Part shown: positions 1 to 10,063 of the stretch, one piece after another
How positions within the stretch are numbered: position 1 is the first letter of the stretch
Layout: each line of letters opens with the position of its first letter
NCBI GenBank assembly: GCA_905182865.1
Contig: CAJJCY010000003.1
Span: 97,001 to 161,000, forward strand
Length of the DNA: 64,000 nucleotides
Direction: 5' to 3'
Source: an uncultured SAR324 cluster bacterium
GTDB taxonomy: Bacteria; SAR324; NAC60-12
Notes under the pieces: model-generated
Seen by the model: only the letters and a program-made list of their open reading frames with translations
Databases searched by the model: none
Told to the model about the DNA's origin: nothing
Position numbers and translations under genes: made by a program

Positions 1-94
1 AAGTTATATATTATTGGTTCATCTTGTCAAGAAGTAAATTGATTTTCGATGCAGCCGATGATTCCGTTTAACTGCATTCTGACCAAAATAATAA

Positions 95-446
95 ATGAAC
101 CTGATCGGAGACATCCAGTGGAATTACCGAACTCTGCTGGCACTGTTGAAGCAGATACCGGACGATGATCCTGTTTCGGTGGGAGATATAATTGACCGCG
201 GACCGCGCTCCCTGAAAGTGCTTGAGTTTTTCCGAAATCATGGGAAGGAGTTACTGAGGAACCACGAGCATATGATGTTCGATTATTTCTGCCACAGCGC
301 AAATTACATGCCTGGTCTCTGGCTGATGAATAGTGGAGATGCAACCCTAAATTCTTTCTGACTGGAGCGTTCTGGTTCCCTGCCTAAAATATTGCAGGAT
401 TTCCTCGAATCACTCCCTTTGTTGCTGATCTGAGACGGACGGCATT
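95..446 (+). pseudogene. Remnant of a Ser/Thr protein phosphatase-like metallophosphoesterase
   Basis: The first 88 codons align by eye with PPP-family bacterial phosphatases: an IGDI start, a VGDIIDRGP motif and an NHEHM motif. The first metal motif, normally GDIHG, reads GDIQW, and GNHE reads RNHE, so metal-binding residues are lost. The frame stops at 361. Family-like sequence continues in the other frames (TGAFW, then LPKILQDFLESLPL up to about 446), so there are at least two frameshifts. Families of this type are usually over 200 residues. I call it a decayed gene; the motif loss argues that this one is not merely a sequencing error. Confidence 0.65.
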
Positions 447-570
447 GGCCATCCCGCCGGATATTTGAACAGTAATATGTTGATTAAACAAAATTTTATT
501 CGCTGATGGGATACGATCTGGCAGTTCTGGCAGTTCCAACGAAGCCTGATTTTCTTCGAGTCCGCAGAGT

Positions 571-822
571 TCATTCAAGATCATTGCTTTCATTTTTTTC
601 CTGGCTACGCAGAGCGGTCTGCATAGAAAGGTAACCGGTGAGGATGCCGTCCTCGTAGTTGAAAAGAGCGTCTGTGGATAGTTCGGGAAAATCCTGGGGG
701 TTGCGGATGTCTTCCGGAGTTGCATCAGCTACAAGTTCGCGTGCAACTTTGAGAACTTTGGACAGCTGCTGATCAACCATTTCCTGAATCAGTTGTGCAA
801 TTGAGGATGTTTCACTCGGCAT
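571..822 (-). CDS. Small hypothetical protein downstream of fliA
   Basis: An 83-residue acidic, soluble protein with no family I recognise. It begins 20 bp after the fliA stop in the same orientation, so it is probably the last cistron of the flagellar operon. The N-terminal half (residues 1-30) is likely helical (IAQLIQEMVDQQLSKVLKVARELV). There are no cysteines and no membrane segment. Its position suggests a flagellum-linked role, but nothing in the sequence proves this. Confidence 0.55.
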   Translation of the reverse strand: MPSETSSIAQLIQEMVDQQLSKVLKVARELVADATPEDIRNPQDFPELSTDALFNYEDGILTGYLSMQTALRSQEKNESNDLE

Positions 823-841
823 TTCTGTATTTCTAATTTTA

Positions 842-1603
842 TTAATTTTCCATCCCGTCTTTTGTCATAATCCGCAGTTTAGCACGCAACTTAAGTATTG
901 TTTTTGAGCGGATTTGTGATACCCTTGACTCTATTACACCCAGAATTTCTCCTATTTCCTTCAAGTTCATTTCTTCTTCATAATAAAGAGCCAACACCAT
1001 CTGTTCCCGTTCCTCCAATTGACCAATTGCCTCAGCCAATTTGGTTTTCATCTGCTGCAATGACAGTATGGAAAAGGGATCTTTTTCTCCAGGTTTAGAA
1101 AGGATTTCCAGTAAACTGACACTGTCTTCCTCATTGGAGTAACCTTTAAATTCTTCAATGGATATTAAAGGGGTGGGGCTGGCCTTGCGGATGAATTCGT
1201 AATATTCATCCATACTCATTTTCATCTGCCCTGCCATTTCCTGATCAGTGGGTTCACGGCCAAGTTCAAAAGACAGTCCCTTCCATGCAGAGCTGTATTT
1301 ATTGGTGTCAGCACGAACCGAACGCGGCACCCAGTCCATTTTACGCAATTCATCAAGAATTGCCCCTTTGATTCGAAATTCAGCGTATGTTTTAAACTTA
1401 ACATCTCTGCTGGTATCGAACTTATCCACTGCATCCAAGAGCCCAATCATACCAACTTGATACAGTTCTTCCTGATCTACTCCTGGTGGAAAACGAGCAG
1501 CCATTCTAGTCACAACTCTTTTGACAAGCGGGGCATGTTTTATGAGTTGATCTTCCCTGCTCTGTTGAGTTTTTTCAGTATAGGGATTTTGCTTTTTGGG
1601 CAT
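842..1603 (-). CDS. fliA: Flagellar sigma factor FliA (sigma-28)
   Basis: RNA polymerase sigma factor for late flagellar genes, 253 residues, a normal length. Region 2 is visible around residues 25-95 (HAPLVKRVVTRMAARFPPG, then QVGMIGLLDAVDKFD and FKTYAEFRIKGAILDELR). Region 3 follows (VPRSVR), and region 4 with its helix-turn-helix lies near the C-terminus (LKEIGEILGVIESRVSQI). It starts 16 bp after flhF on the same strand, so it is co-transcribed with the export genes. There is no flhG/fleN between flhF and fliA, although many flagellated bacteria have one there. Confidence 0.95.
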   Translation of the reverse strand: MPKKQNPYTEKTQQSREDQLIKHAPLVKRVVTRMAARFPPGVDQEELYQVGMIGLLDAVDKFDTSRDVKFKTYAEFRIKGAILDELRKMDWVPRSVRADTNKYSSAWKGLSFELGREPTDQEMAGQMKMSMDEYYEFIRKASPTPLISIEEFKGYSNEEDSVSLLEILSKPGEKDPFSILSLQQMKTKLAEAIGQLEEREQMVLALYYEEEMNLKEIGEILGVIESRVSQIRSKTILKLRAKLRIMTKDGMEN

Positions 1604-1619
1604 GATATTTACTCATTCC

Positions 1620-2912
1620 TCAGGTTCCGGAAATGTTCAGCAGTAAATCTACCATACGTTCCTTTGATGCCACCTCAATATCTTCTGGAACTTTTTGTCC
1701 TACTGTCAAATAGGAGAGTGGTTTTTTGAAACGAATTGCATGGTTGAAGAGCGAACCGTAGGAAGCACTTTCATCAAGTTTTGTAAAAATAATGCTGTCA
1801 ATTGGCATGCAGCCGAATTTCCTTGTTACTTCACTCATGTCACTGTCTTTGCTTGTTGCACTCAAAACCAGTGCATTATGTATCCGACCACGTTCGTCAA
1901 ATATATCACGCATTTCATACAATTGCTTTTCATTACGCTGAGAGCAGCCGTCAGTGTCAATAATGATTGAATCATAACTCTCATAGCTGTCAATAATGCG
2001 GTTCATTTCATCTTTATATTTAACAACACTGAACGGTGCCTTGATTTTTTTAGCAAAAGAGCGAATTTGTTCAGCTGCAGAACTATGGTTTGTATCAACA
2101 GAAATCAAGGCAACTTTTCGTTTGTATTTCAACATTTGTTCTGAGGCTATCTTTGCTAAAGTAGTTGTTTTACCAACTCCGGTCGGTCCAAGTAGCGCAA
2201 CTATTTTTTGTGGGGATTTTAGGCCTTCCAAACCTCTGGTAATTTTGATGATTTTCATCAGCATTCGGGCAATAAAAATTTTTACATATGCAAAATTTTC
2301 TATATCCTCTGTAGTCATGTTTAGCTGTGCTTCCATAACCAGGCGTCTCGAAAATCTTTCTTCCATGCCGCTGAATTTCATTTGCTGATAAAGCAGCAGC
2401 AGATTTTCAGGCAGATCCGGATCTGTAATGTTGCCTGTATTGGTAGCCAAAATGTGCATCATGTGCCGCATTTCTCCAAGCTCGTGTTTTAATTCACCCA
2501 TCAAATGCTTGTCTAAACCGTCAGACTGACTGCTCAAATCTCCTAAAGAAATCCTGATCCCTTGAAGTTCTTTTTGAATTGGGAGCATCATCTTCCGTGT
2601 TTCATCTCTAACTGAAAGCACAGATTTGTTACGTGGTGTAAGAAAAGTATCGGCCAAAACTGTTTCTGAAGTTTCAGAGCTGCCGCCGTATTTCTCAAGT
2701 ACCTTCGTGGCAGGAACTGAGGACCTGTTGTCCTTTTTCTTTTCACTAACGGAGGCAGTAACTTCCAGCATAGTTTTACCGAACAATCCAAAAGCACCCG
2801 CGTTCTCTTTAACTTGACGGGTTGAAACAATCATCGCGTCAGATCCCAGGTCCCTCTTGATGAATTTCAGAGCCTCTTTGATATTATTTACGCGGTAACG
2901 CTTCAGATTCAT
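1620..2912 (-). CDS. flhF: Flagellar biosynthesis SRP-type GTPase FlhF
   Basis: A 430-residue SRP54-family GTPase that sets the site and number of flagella at the cell pole. The N-terminal B domain starts MNLKRYRVNNIKEALKFIK, typical of FlhF. The G domain has a P-loop GPTGVGKTTTLAK at about residue 243, a VALISVDT element and FTKLDE as the guanine-specificity motif. It lies between flhA and fliA in the flagellar operon. The usual partner ATPase FlhG is not adjacent. Confidence 0.95.
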   Translation of the reverse strand: MNLKRYRVNNIKEALKFIKRDLGSDAMIVSTRQVKENAGAFGLFGKTMLEVTASVSEKKKDNRSSVPATKVLEKYGGSSETSETVLADTFLTPRNKSVLSVRDETRKMMLPIQKELQGIRISLGDLSSQSDGLDKHLMGELKHELGEMRHMMHILATNTGNITDPDLPENLLLLYQQMKFSGMEERFSRRLVMEAQLNMTTEDIENFAYVKIFIARMLMKIIKITRGLEGLKSPQKIVALLGPTGVGKTTTLAKIASEQMLKYKRKVALISVDTNHSSAAEQIRSFAKKIKAPFSVVKYKDEMNRIIDSYESYDSIIIDTDGCSQRNEKQLYEMRDIFDERGRIHNALVLSATSKDSDMSEVTRKFGCMPIDSIIFTKLDESASYGSLFNHAIRFKKPLSYLTVGQKVPEDIEVASKERMVDLLLNISGT

Positions 2913-2986
2913 AAGATTATAAATTTTGTTTTAAATTTAATTTTTTCAGCCCTGAAGACCTGAAACTGTGCTTAATTATTATTGAC

Positions 2987-5078
2987 CTAACCACTTAACT
3001 CTACAACACCAAGAGCCTCTATACGAACATCCTGAGCCACCTCATTATGAGAAAGTACCACAAGATTAGGAATGAAACGTTCCACAAGTTTTTTAACATG
3101 AGGGCGTATCAGCGGTGAACAAAGCAGAAGAGGCTGATAATTGTTGATGGTAAATAGTTCTATCATCCCATCGATACCATTTATAATCGCCTGTGCCATG
3201 TTTGGATTCAAGCCAAGATATGCTCCCTGTCCGGAATCCTGAATTGCAGTAGCAATTTGATTCTCTAAATCCTGGTTCATTGTAATCAAAGGCAACAAAC
3301 CGTCCGGAGTTTGATATTGTCTGGTAATCTGCCGCGAAAGACTCTGACGGACATGTTCGGTCAGCAAATCAGGCTCTTTAGTAATCGGAGAAACATCTGC
3401 AAGAGTCTCAAGTACAGTATGAAGGTCTCGGATAGAAACAAGTTCTTTGAGCAAATTCTGCAATACTTTCTGCACCACTCCTAATGATAGCAGTGATGGG
3501 ATCAATTCTTCAACAACTTTTGGTTCAGATTCAGCATGAGAGTCAATTAATTTCTGAGTTTCCTGACGACCAATAAATTCAAAAGCATGATTCTTCAGGA
3601 CTTCCGTCAAATGAGTTGCCAAAACAGTCGGCAGGTCAACGACTGTATAGCCGGCAAATTGGGCGCGCTCCTCATCTTCTTCTGCAATCCAGATTGCCGG
3701 TAATCCAAATGCCGGTTCCACTGTATCCACACCTGGAATCTCCTCATCTACATCTCCGGTTTTCATGGCAAGGTGATGTCCCATCATCAATTCATTGCGG
3801 GCAATCTCAATTCCTTTTATCGTAATTGAATATTCTCCGGGAGATAGTTCAAGATTGTCTTTGATGTGCAGCGGAGGAACGATGTAGCCGAAATCCAATG
3901 CTATTTGACGACGTATAGCCTTGATCCGTTTAAGCAGTTCACCATCCTGCTCTTCATCAACAAGCGGGATCATACCGTAACCCAGTTCCAGGCCAAGTAT
4001 ATCAATCGGTAGAAGTGATTCGATATCTTCCGGTTCTTCACTTATTTCTTTCTGGAGACGTACTTGTTCATCTCTGATGCTCATTATCTGCAATTTGCAC
4101 ATTTGAACGTTTACTTACTTGTGCCAGACTGAAAGTGAGAATCGCGAGCAGCATAAATGGAACTATAGGCAGACCCGGAATTAACGAAAAAGAGACCAAC
4201 ACCGCAGATACAACATAGAGCGCCTGAACATTACTGAAAATTTGTGTATGCAAATCCTCAGAAATTTTATTATCACCAGAAGATTTAGTGACCGCAATAC
4301 CGGCCGCAACGGAAATAATCAGTGCAGGTATTTGTGAGACAAGTCCATCACCAATGGTTAAAGTTGCATAAGCATCAAATGCGTCTCCTGCAGACATGTC
4401 GAACTGGGTGACTCCAACCATCAGACCACCTAAAATATTAATTGAGGTTATTATCAGGCCCGCAATTGTGTCACCACGCACAAACTTGCTTGCACCGTCA
4501 AGGGCACCAAAATAATCTGACTCGCGCTGGATGATTGAACGGCGTTCACGGGCTTCGTCTTCATCAATCAAGCCTGCGTTTAAATCCGCATCAATCGCCA
4601 TCTGCTTTCCTGGCATGGCATCCAAAGTAAAACGTGCGGCAACTTCAGCAATACGACCTGTACCTTTTGTGATAACAACAAAATTAATGATAACCAAAAT
4701 CAGGAAGATGATGATTCCGACAATTTGATTCCCGCCGACTACAAATTCGCCAAAAGAATTGATTACCGCTCCTGCAGCACCCGGTCCCTGATGGCCTTCA
4801 AGGAGGATTAGCCTCGTAGAAGCTACATTGAGAGAAAGACGGAAAATAGTTGCAATTAGCAGTACTGAAGGGAAAGAAGAAAACTCAAGAGAGCTTTTGG
4901 TAAATAACGCTACAAAAAGAATGAGTACACCTACTGTGATGCTTAAAGCAAGGAGTAGATCCAGTATTACAAGTGGAAGAGGAACCACCATTATCAGAAG
5001 CATCGACATCACGCCTGCAGCGAGAACGATATCTGACTTACTGACTATATTATTTAGGGGAATGCTTGCTGCGGCCAC
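2987..5078 (-). CDS. flhA: Flagellar export gate protein FlhA, interrupted by a frameshift
   Basis: FlhA forms the nonameric export gate of the flagellar type III system. The N-terminal part (5078-4068, 336 aa) holds the hydrophobic region and the FHIPEP-type segment ([21 protein letters not shown]). The C-terminal part (4102-2987) is the cytosolic domain, with the [12 protein letters not shown] end. The two overlap in different frames around 4068-4102; moving from the first to the second needs a +1 step. Together they total about 700 residues, the usual FlhA length. The break lies in the linker between membrane and cytosolic domains. A sequencing or assembly indel is likeliest; a genuine split gene is possible because the second frame has an internal ATG in the overlap. 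Confidence 0.9.
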
Positions 5079-5236
5079 CGGTCATCCATTACCAAGAAGG
5101 TCGTTAAAATTACTGCGTCTCTAAACTGAAACGCTCGGATGTGCCTGTTGCAAATACTGCTCCAAAAACAATTATTGAAAAATATTCTACTTAACCTGGG
5201 TGAATCAATTTTGAGGGGAGTTGAACTGCTAAAACT

Positions 5237-6301
5237 TTATCTCTTCCGGAGGCGGTAAACGAAGGCTAGAATTTCTGCAATTGCTTTATAAAATCGTTCC
5301 GGGATATCATCACCGATTTCTACATTTGCATATAAATCGCGGGCTAGTTCCGGTCGTTCAAGGATGGGAACATTATTTTCACGGGCAACTGTCCTCATTC
5401 GCAGGGCTAAATGGTCAGCCCCTTTTGCAATCACTTCTGGAGCTGACATGACATCCCTGTCATAAAGGATGGCTACAGAAAAGTGGGTTGGATTAACGAT
5501 CACTGCATCTGCTTTCGGAACTTCCTGCATCATTCTTGCGTTGGACATCTCCCGCTGAATCTGACGTATTCTTGCTTTAAGCTGAGGGTCTCCTTCTGTT
5601 TGTTTGGTTTCATCTTTGACTTCCTGTTTTGTCATCATCAATTGTTGCTCATGATGCCAGCGTTGGTAAAAATAATCAAAAATGGCAATTGCCACAAGTG
5701 CCAAAACTATCTTGCCTGCAACTTCTGCTACCACAGTAAAATTGTATATGAGAATGGACTCTGGAGTAGAAACAGATAGTCCATTTAATTCAGTGATTTT
5801 ATCAATGTAGGTTAAATAGCCAACAAAACCTACTATGATCAGTTTTGCCATACTCTTAAGAAAATCTGCCAGTGACTGTGACGAAAAAAGTCGTTTGAGG
5901 CCAGTCAATGGACTTATTTTGTTAAACTTGGGCGCGATTGCTTTGAAGGTAATCATGACTCCGACCTGCAGAACGGAAGCAAATATTCCAACAAATATAA
6001 TTACTGCTGCAAAAGGTGCAAATGCAGGAAGGAGTATGGAAAGAATTTCTCCCGATAATGTAAAAATACTGTCGATTGATAATTCTCCTCTTTGCGCCAG
6101 GTCCCGAAAAATTTGGGACATTAGTTTCCGCATGGCATCAAGAATTATGGGACTGGTGGCAACAAGGGTCAGCACAATCCCGGCAAGCAAAGCTGCAGAA
6201 GAAAGTTCCTTGCTAAAGGCTACTTGTCCTTCTTCTCTCGATTCCCTACGCTTTTTTTCCGTTGGAACTTCAGTTTTTTCCTGACCTTCTTGTTCTGCCA
6301 T
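5237..6301 (-). CDS. flhB: Flagellar export switch protein FlhB
   Basis: A 354-residue export component that switches substrate class from rod/hook to filament. The N-terminus (TEVPTEKKRRESREEGQVA) and several membrane segments are typical. The autocleavage site NPTH is intact at about residue 270 (DAVIVNPTHFSVAI). It sits 106 bp downstream of fliR and 158 bp upstream of flhA on the minus strand, matching the common fliR-flhB-flhA order. Confidence 0.96.
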   Translation of the reverse strand: MAEQEGQEKTEVPTEKKRRESREEGQVAFSKELSSAALLAGIVLTLVATSPIILDAMRKLMSQIFRDLAQRGELSIDSIFTLSGEILSILLPAFAPFAAVIIFVGIFASVLQVGVMITFKAIAPKFNKISPLTGLKRLFSSQSLADFLKSMAKLIIVGFVGYLTYIDKITELNGLSVSTPESILIYNFTVVAEVAGKIVLALVAIAIFDYFYQRWHHEQQLMMTKQEVKDETKQTEGDPQLKARIRQIQREMSNARMMQEVPKADAVIVNPTHFSVAILYDRDVMSAPEVIAKGADHLALRMRTVARENNVPILERPELARDLYANVEIGDDIPERFYKAIAEILAFVYRLRKR

Positions 6302-6407
6302 TTGTCTTCAAAAATCTAATGCTGTTAACTGTAATGTTTAATACAAAACGAATGTGCACTAGGTCGTTCTACCAAAAAAGTACTGTTGTAATTTCATTAT
6401 TTCCTAA

Positions 6408-7190
6408 TCAACCACCCAGCAACTTGATGGCTTCAAAATATTGTGTGTCAAGCTTCTCAAACATTTGATGTACTGCCTGTGCAAAAAAGGGCATTCCGAA
6501 AAACAGAAACAGAAAACCAAGCATTAATGTCAGTGGGAAACCGACTACAAATACTTGAATTTGCGGTACCGAACGTGCCAAAAGACCAACAACGGCATTT
6601 GCGAGAAAAAGAGCAACAATCAGAGGTGCTCCGATCTGCAATCCAATAACAAATACACTTGCAGAAAGTTCAGTTAGATTTTCAACTAAAGGCCTGCTGA
6701 TACTTGCACCTCCCGGAGGGAGAACAGAGTAACTCCTGACCAGAGCTTGAAGAACAATCAGGTGACCGTCCATTGCTAAAAATATTAGTGTAGCAGTTGT
6801 ATTTTCAAATCTTCCAACTAAAGATATTTGTTCCTGTGACTGCGGGTCGAAGACCATGGCCATACCCAGTCCCATTTGAAATCCAATGACTGTTCCTGCA
6901 AATTCAACTGCTCCAAATAAAAACCGGGCAATTATGCCAAGGACCAGACCAATCAACATTTCGCTGGCAATGAGCATAATGTAATGATCTGGACGATCTG
7001 GATAAACAGTGATCAGTGGAATAAAAGGATAGAGAATCAGTGCCAGCATGAGACTCAGAACTACCTTGATTTGGGGTGGAATATTTGAACTGCCAAAAAC
7101 CGGTGCAGTAGCGATTATTCCACTGACTCGTACCAGTACCAGAATAAAAGCCAGTAGCTGACTGGCATCATAACTCAGCAGATTGGCCAT
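6408..7190 (-). CDS. fliR: Flagellar export gate protein FliR
   Basis: A 260-residue polytopic membrane protein of the FliP/FliQ/FliR export core. Several hydrophobic segments are visible, along with the conserved GxQMGLGMAMVFDPQSQEQ region near residue 100. It is the first gene of the minus-strand flagellar cluster seen here. FliP, FliQ and FliO are not in the window. Confidence 0.94.
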   Translation of the reverse strand: MANLLSYDASQLLAFILVLVRVSGIIATAPVFGSSNIPPQIKVVLSLMLALILYPFIPLITVYPDRPDHYIMLIASEMLIGLVLGIIARFLFGAVEFAGTVIGFQMGLGMAMVFDPQSQEQISLVGRFENTTATLIFLAMDGHLIVLQALVRSYSVLPPGGASISRPLVENLTELSASVFVIGLQIGAPLIVALFLANAVVGLLARSVPQIQVFVVGFPLTLMLGFLFLFFGMPFFAQAVHQMFEKLDTQYFEAIKLLGG

Positions 7191-7352
7191 AAAGTACAGG
7201 AATTAACAAGCCGCTAAACACGGCACTTGTTACATAGGATCATTATTAATAGTCACATAAAAACAGGATTCTGCATCCATTTTTAAGGTGTTCAGGCAGG
7301 TTTTATTTGACAGTTTATTCGATAAACGTAGAGCACTGAGTGCATAGATAAA

Positions 7353-7742
7353 TCAATCATCAACTAATATTTGACTGGAGTAATCTGCACGGGAAAATGC
7401 ATTCTGCGCAAGCCGGCTGCGTTCTTCATTTGACTGACAATTGATACACATTATTGCCAGGGGAACAGCCAGCAGACGTTTCTTAGAAATTGCCTCGCCG
7501 CATTCGTCGCAGTATCCAAAGTCATCTGATTCAATTTTTTTAAGGGCAATCTCAATTCCTGTAAGTCTTGCCTGTTCTCTATCCTGCAGTAACAGATCCA
7601 ACTCCCGTTTCTGTTCTTCTACAGAAGAATCGATGGCGTCGCCAATATCCTTATTTATTTCGGGTTTATTTTCTGTTTTCTCCTGAATCCCGGAGAGTAG
7701 TGCCGCCTTCTCTTCCAATAACAGGCGCTTTATATCTTCCAT
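7353..7742 (-). CDS. DksA/TraR-family zinc-finger regulator
   Basis: A 129-residue protein with an N-terminal coiled coil and a C-terminal four-cysteine zinc finger (CDECG ... CINCQ, about residues 79-103). Proteins of this family bind in the RNA polymerase secondary channel and modulate stringent-type transcription. The order of coiled coil then zinc finger fits the family. It lies just upstream of the flagellar cluster in the same orientation but 162 bp from fliR, so linkage is uncertain. Confidence 0.85.
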   Translation of the reverse strand: MEDIKRLLLEEKAALLSGIQEKTENKPEINKDIGDAIDSSVEEQKRELDLLLQDREQARLTGIEIALKKIESDDFGYCDECGEAISKKRLLAVPLAIMCINCQSNEERSRLAQNAFSRADYSSQILVDD

Positions 7743-8170
7743 GACAGCTTAATTATTTGTTAGTATTACATGTTGGGGTAAAATCCATTATTTATGTCAT
7801 CAAATTTAAGCAAATTCTTTCTGCAAAATCAAATCCAATTAAAGATTTTCTGAAGATAAAGCAAAAAAACATTTTATGTATTAACAAAACCAGGCCATAA
7901 TTAAACCGCCGGACAACTGTTCCTGCCAACAATACACTGGTTCAAAAGTGTTTTTTTTGTAAAAATTATTATAATTAAATGCGTGAGTAAAAAACCGGCT
8001 TTTGCATTGTACTTGCGCCAGAAAAAACAACTTGTCATAATAATGACTCACTGTGTTTGGAGAATTTTGTGAAAATGATGTTTAATTATTATTTAAATTA
8101 AGTATCGTGTCCTCTTAGTTATTCAACAGGATTTTGATAAAATGAAACAATTAGGATCAGGTATAGAATA
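7743..8170. other. Intergenic region without a visible gene
   Basis: AT-rich stretch of 428 bp between the divergent DksA-family gene (minus) and the small zinc protein (plus). It must hold promoters for both. I see no RNA gene, repeat or convincing terminator. Confidence 0.5.
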
Positions 8171-8347
8171 GTGAGAAGACTTGCGGAAAATTGTAATATT
8201 TGTGGTAAAGTGATTTCACGTTTCCAGGCACATAAAATGATTTGCCAGCGCTGCAAAGAAGTTGTTTGCCGCCAATGCCTTGTGGATGTAGCACATATAA
8301 AAACCAATTGGAATATTTGTCGAAAATGTGAGGGAGCTTATAACTGA
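8171..8347 (+). CDS. 58-residue four-CxxC zinc-binding protein
   Basis: A short gene with a GTG start. It holds four CxxC pairs (CNIC, CQRC, CRQC, CRKC), arranged as in FYVE- or zinc-ribbon-type modules that bind two zinc ions. The stop overlaps the next ATG (TGATG), so it is translationally coupled to the exported protein that follows. The even cysteine spacing and coupling argue that it is a real gene. I do not recognise a named family. Confidence 0.6.
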   Translation: MRRLAENCNICGKVISRFQAHKMICQRCKEVVCRQCLVDVAHIKTNWNICRKCEGAYN

Positions 8348-9165
8348 TGCAGCAGATAAATAATAAGTGCAGTAAATCATTTTTTATTTTTTGTCTTTAC
8401 ATGACTGGATTTCTGCTGACTGAAACTGCAATTTTTGGTCAGGAAAGCTATCTCAGTGAATTGCTCCCGGGTACCGAGTCTTCCTTTCAGCACTTGAATT
8501 TGGAGAGTTCTAAAATAACAGGGAAGAGCCATTTCCGCTACGAAATATTGATAAAGGAAGGAACCCGGTTCGTTGTTGAAAAAAATGAAAACACAAAGTC
8601 TGATGGCGAAGTTTTTACCCGGAAGACGCTCTGGTTTGATGCAGATTCTGGTATTCCAAAATGGTATGAGGAAGAGGATTTACGAAAGGAGTTCCGGATA
8701 ACAAACAGCTATACCGGACAAATCATGCACACCAGACTATTGGAAGACGGGCAGATTCTGGAGTTCAAAACAAACTTGAGTGCCGAAAATGCGGTTCCTT
8801 TTGAGGTCGTTATTTTTTTTCTGCGAAAATATTTAAAACAAATTCTACAGACCAAAAATTTTTCCTTCACACTTTTTATCCCGCTGCTGGCCATTGAGTT
8901 GGAAAAAAAAGGACTCCCACGTTCAATGAGCATGATCGGCATGTGGGCCGAACCACAGGAAAAAATCAGAATTGACACTCCACTTGGAGTCATGAATGCA
9001 CACACGATTCTGGTTTCACCGCAATCCGGATTGTTACTCGCCCTTCTGCCTCGGGAAAAAACTCATTTTGAATTTACCTTTTCAGCAACCTCTCCCTACC
9101 ACCTGCTCCAGTTCAAAGCAGGAAAAACCAGACACGTTCTGACCAGTCTCATTCTGCCAGAATAA
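8347..9165 (+). CDS. Exported protein of unknown function
   Basis: A 272-residue protein. A hydrophobic N-terminal segment (FFIFCLYMTGFLLTETAIFG) ending near residue 31 looks like a signal peptide. The rest is mostly beta-type, with alternating charged and hydrophobic stretches like some DUF3108-type periplasmic proteins, but I cannot assign it. It is translationally coupled to the upstream zinc protein. Confidence 0.6.
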   Translation: MQQINNKCSKSFFIFCLYMTGFLLTETAIFGQESYLSELLPGTESSFQHLNLESSKITGKSHFRYEILIKEGTRFVVEKNENTKSDGEVFTRKTLWFDADSGIPKWYEEEDLRKEFRITNSYTGQIMHTRLLEDGQILEFKTNLSAENAVPFEVVIFFLRKYLKQILQTKNFSFTLFIPLLAIELEKKGLPRSMSMIGMWAEPQEKIRIDTPLGVMNAHTILVSPQSGLLLALLPREKTHFEFTFSATSPYHLLQFKAGKTRHVLTSLILPE

Positions 9166-9238
9166 TTTTGAAAAGAAAATCTCTGCGGTCCCGATTTGCA
9201 GAAATTCTGTCATCAATTTTTGGAGAGCAGGCTGGCGA

Positions 9239-9706
9239 TTAATCTGTATATTCTGCTTCAAGTGAACTTCCTGCGTCAATAAGGTGCTGCATTTTACGTC
9301 TCCAGACAATTCCCTCGCTAGCCCAGCGGATGACAACCCGGACAAATTCTCGACCGAAACCGAGTTTGCGGCCAATATGCAGAAGATAGTCGATCTCGTT
9401 TGCACCAAGGACATTGTCAACAGAGATAACTGAAGTCAGGTCGATGAATATTTTCACTTCCATTTCTCTCGTTGCACCAGGAAACCGGTCTAATTCGGGA
9501 AGCTTTTGGTCTTTTACGGCCCGCATCATGTTATTCACTTCTGACTCAGAGGGTAAAAAAGAAAGTGCCCGTTCAAGGTATTCAAGCTCCTCGGGAGCAA
9601 CTGAACCATCGGAAGTTATTGCACCGCAGATCGCATAGGCAAGCCACTTCTTCTGGTCGTCTTCCAGCAGTTCCGGTTGTAAACCAGATGTTAATTGAAA
9701 TTCCAT
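9239..9706 (-). CDS. TerB-like protein
   Basis: A 155-residue helical protein with the TerB/DjlA-type pattern WLAYAICGAITSDGSVAPEE near residue 20 and acidic residues in a helix-turn. TerB-like domains bind metals and act in stress or tellurite-related membrane complexes. Here it is a single-gene transcript with no other ter genes nearby. The family call rests on the A-DG-V-EE pattern only. Confidence 0.6.
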   Translation of the reverse strand: MEFQLTSGLQPELLEDDQKKWLAYAICGAITSDGSVAPEELEYLERALSFLPSESEVNNMMRAVKDQKLPELDRFPGATREMEVKIFIDLTSVISVDNVLGANEIDYLLHIGRKLGFGREFVRVVIRWASEGIVWRRKMQHLIDAGSSLEAEYTD

Positions 9707-10063
9707 TTTTTCCTTAGCTGACTTAAAATGAGAGTAGAATTCTTTTCACTAACCTTATTAACTGAGTTTTCCGAAAAGTGCAAGAAAATGAGTTTAAAAT
9801 TCCTGATTTTTTCTCATTGAAGAACAAGTTAATGTTAATTATTTTATTCTCAGATCATAATTAAATTCTGAAAACAGCATATTCCGCCCTGACAGAAACT
9901 GCTCTTTCATTGATGTTCTGAAAGATCTGGTTTAGAATGAATTCTGCTGCAAGGTGCTATTCCTGTGCAAATTACTGTTTTGAGATCAAATAAAAAAATT
10001 ATTAATTCTTCATGATTCAATCTGTTTACACTGAGACCATTTTTATTTTCCTGCAAAATAAGT
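9707..10063. other. Intergenic region without a visible gene
   Basis: AT-rich stretch of 357 bp between divergent genes (TerB-like on minus, phoH on plus). I see no RNA gene or repeat; it should contain both promoters. Confidence 0.5.
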
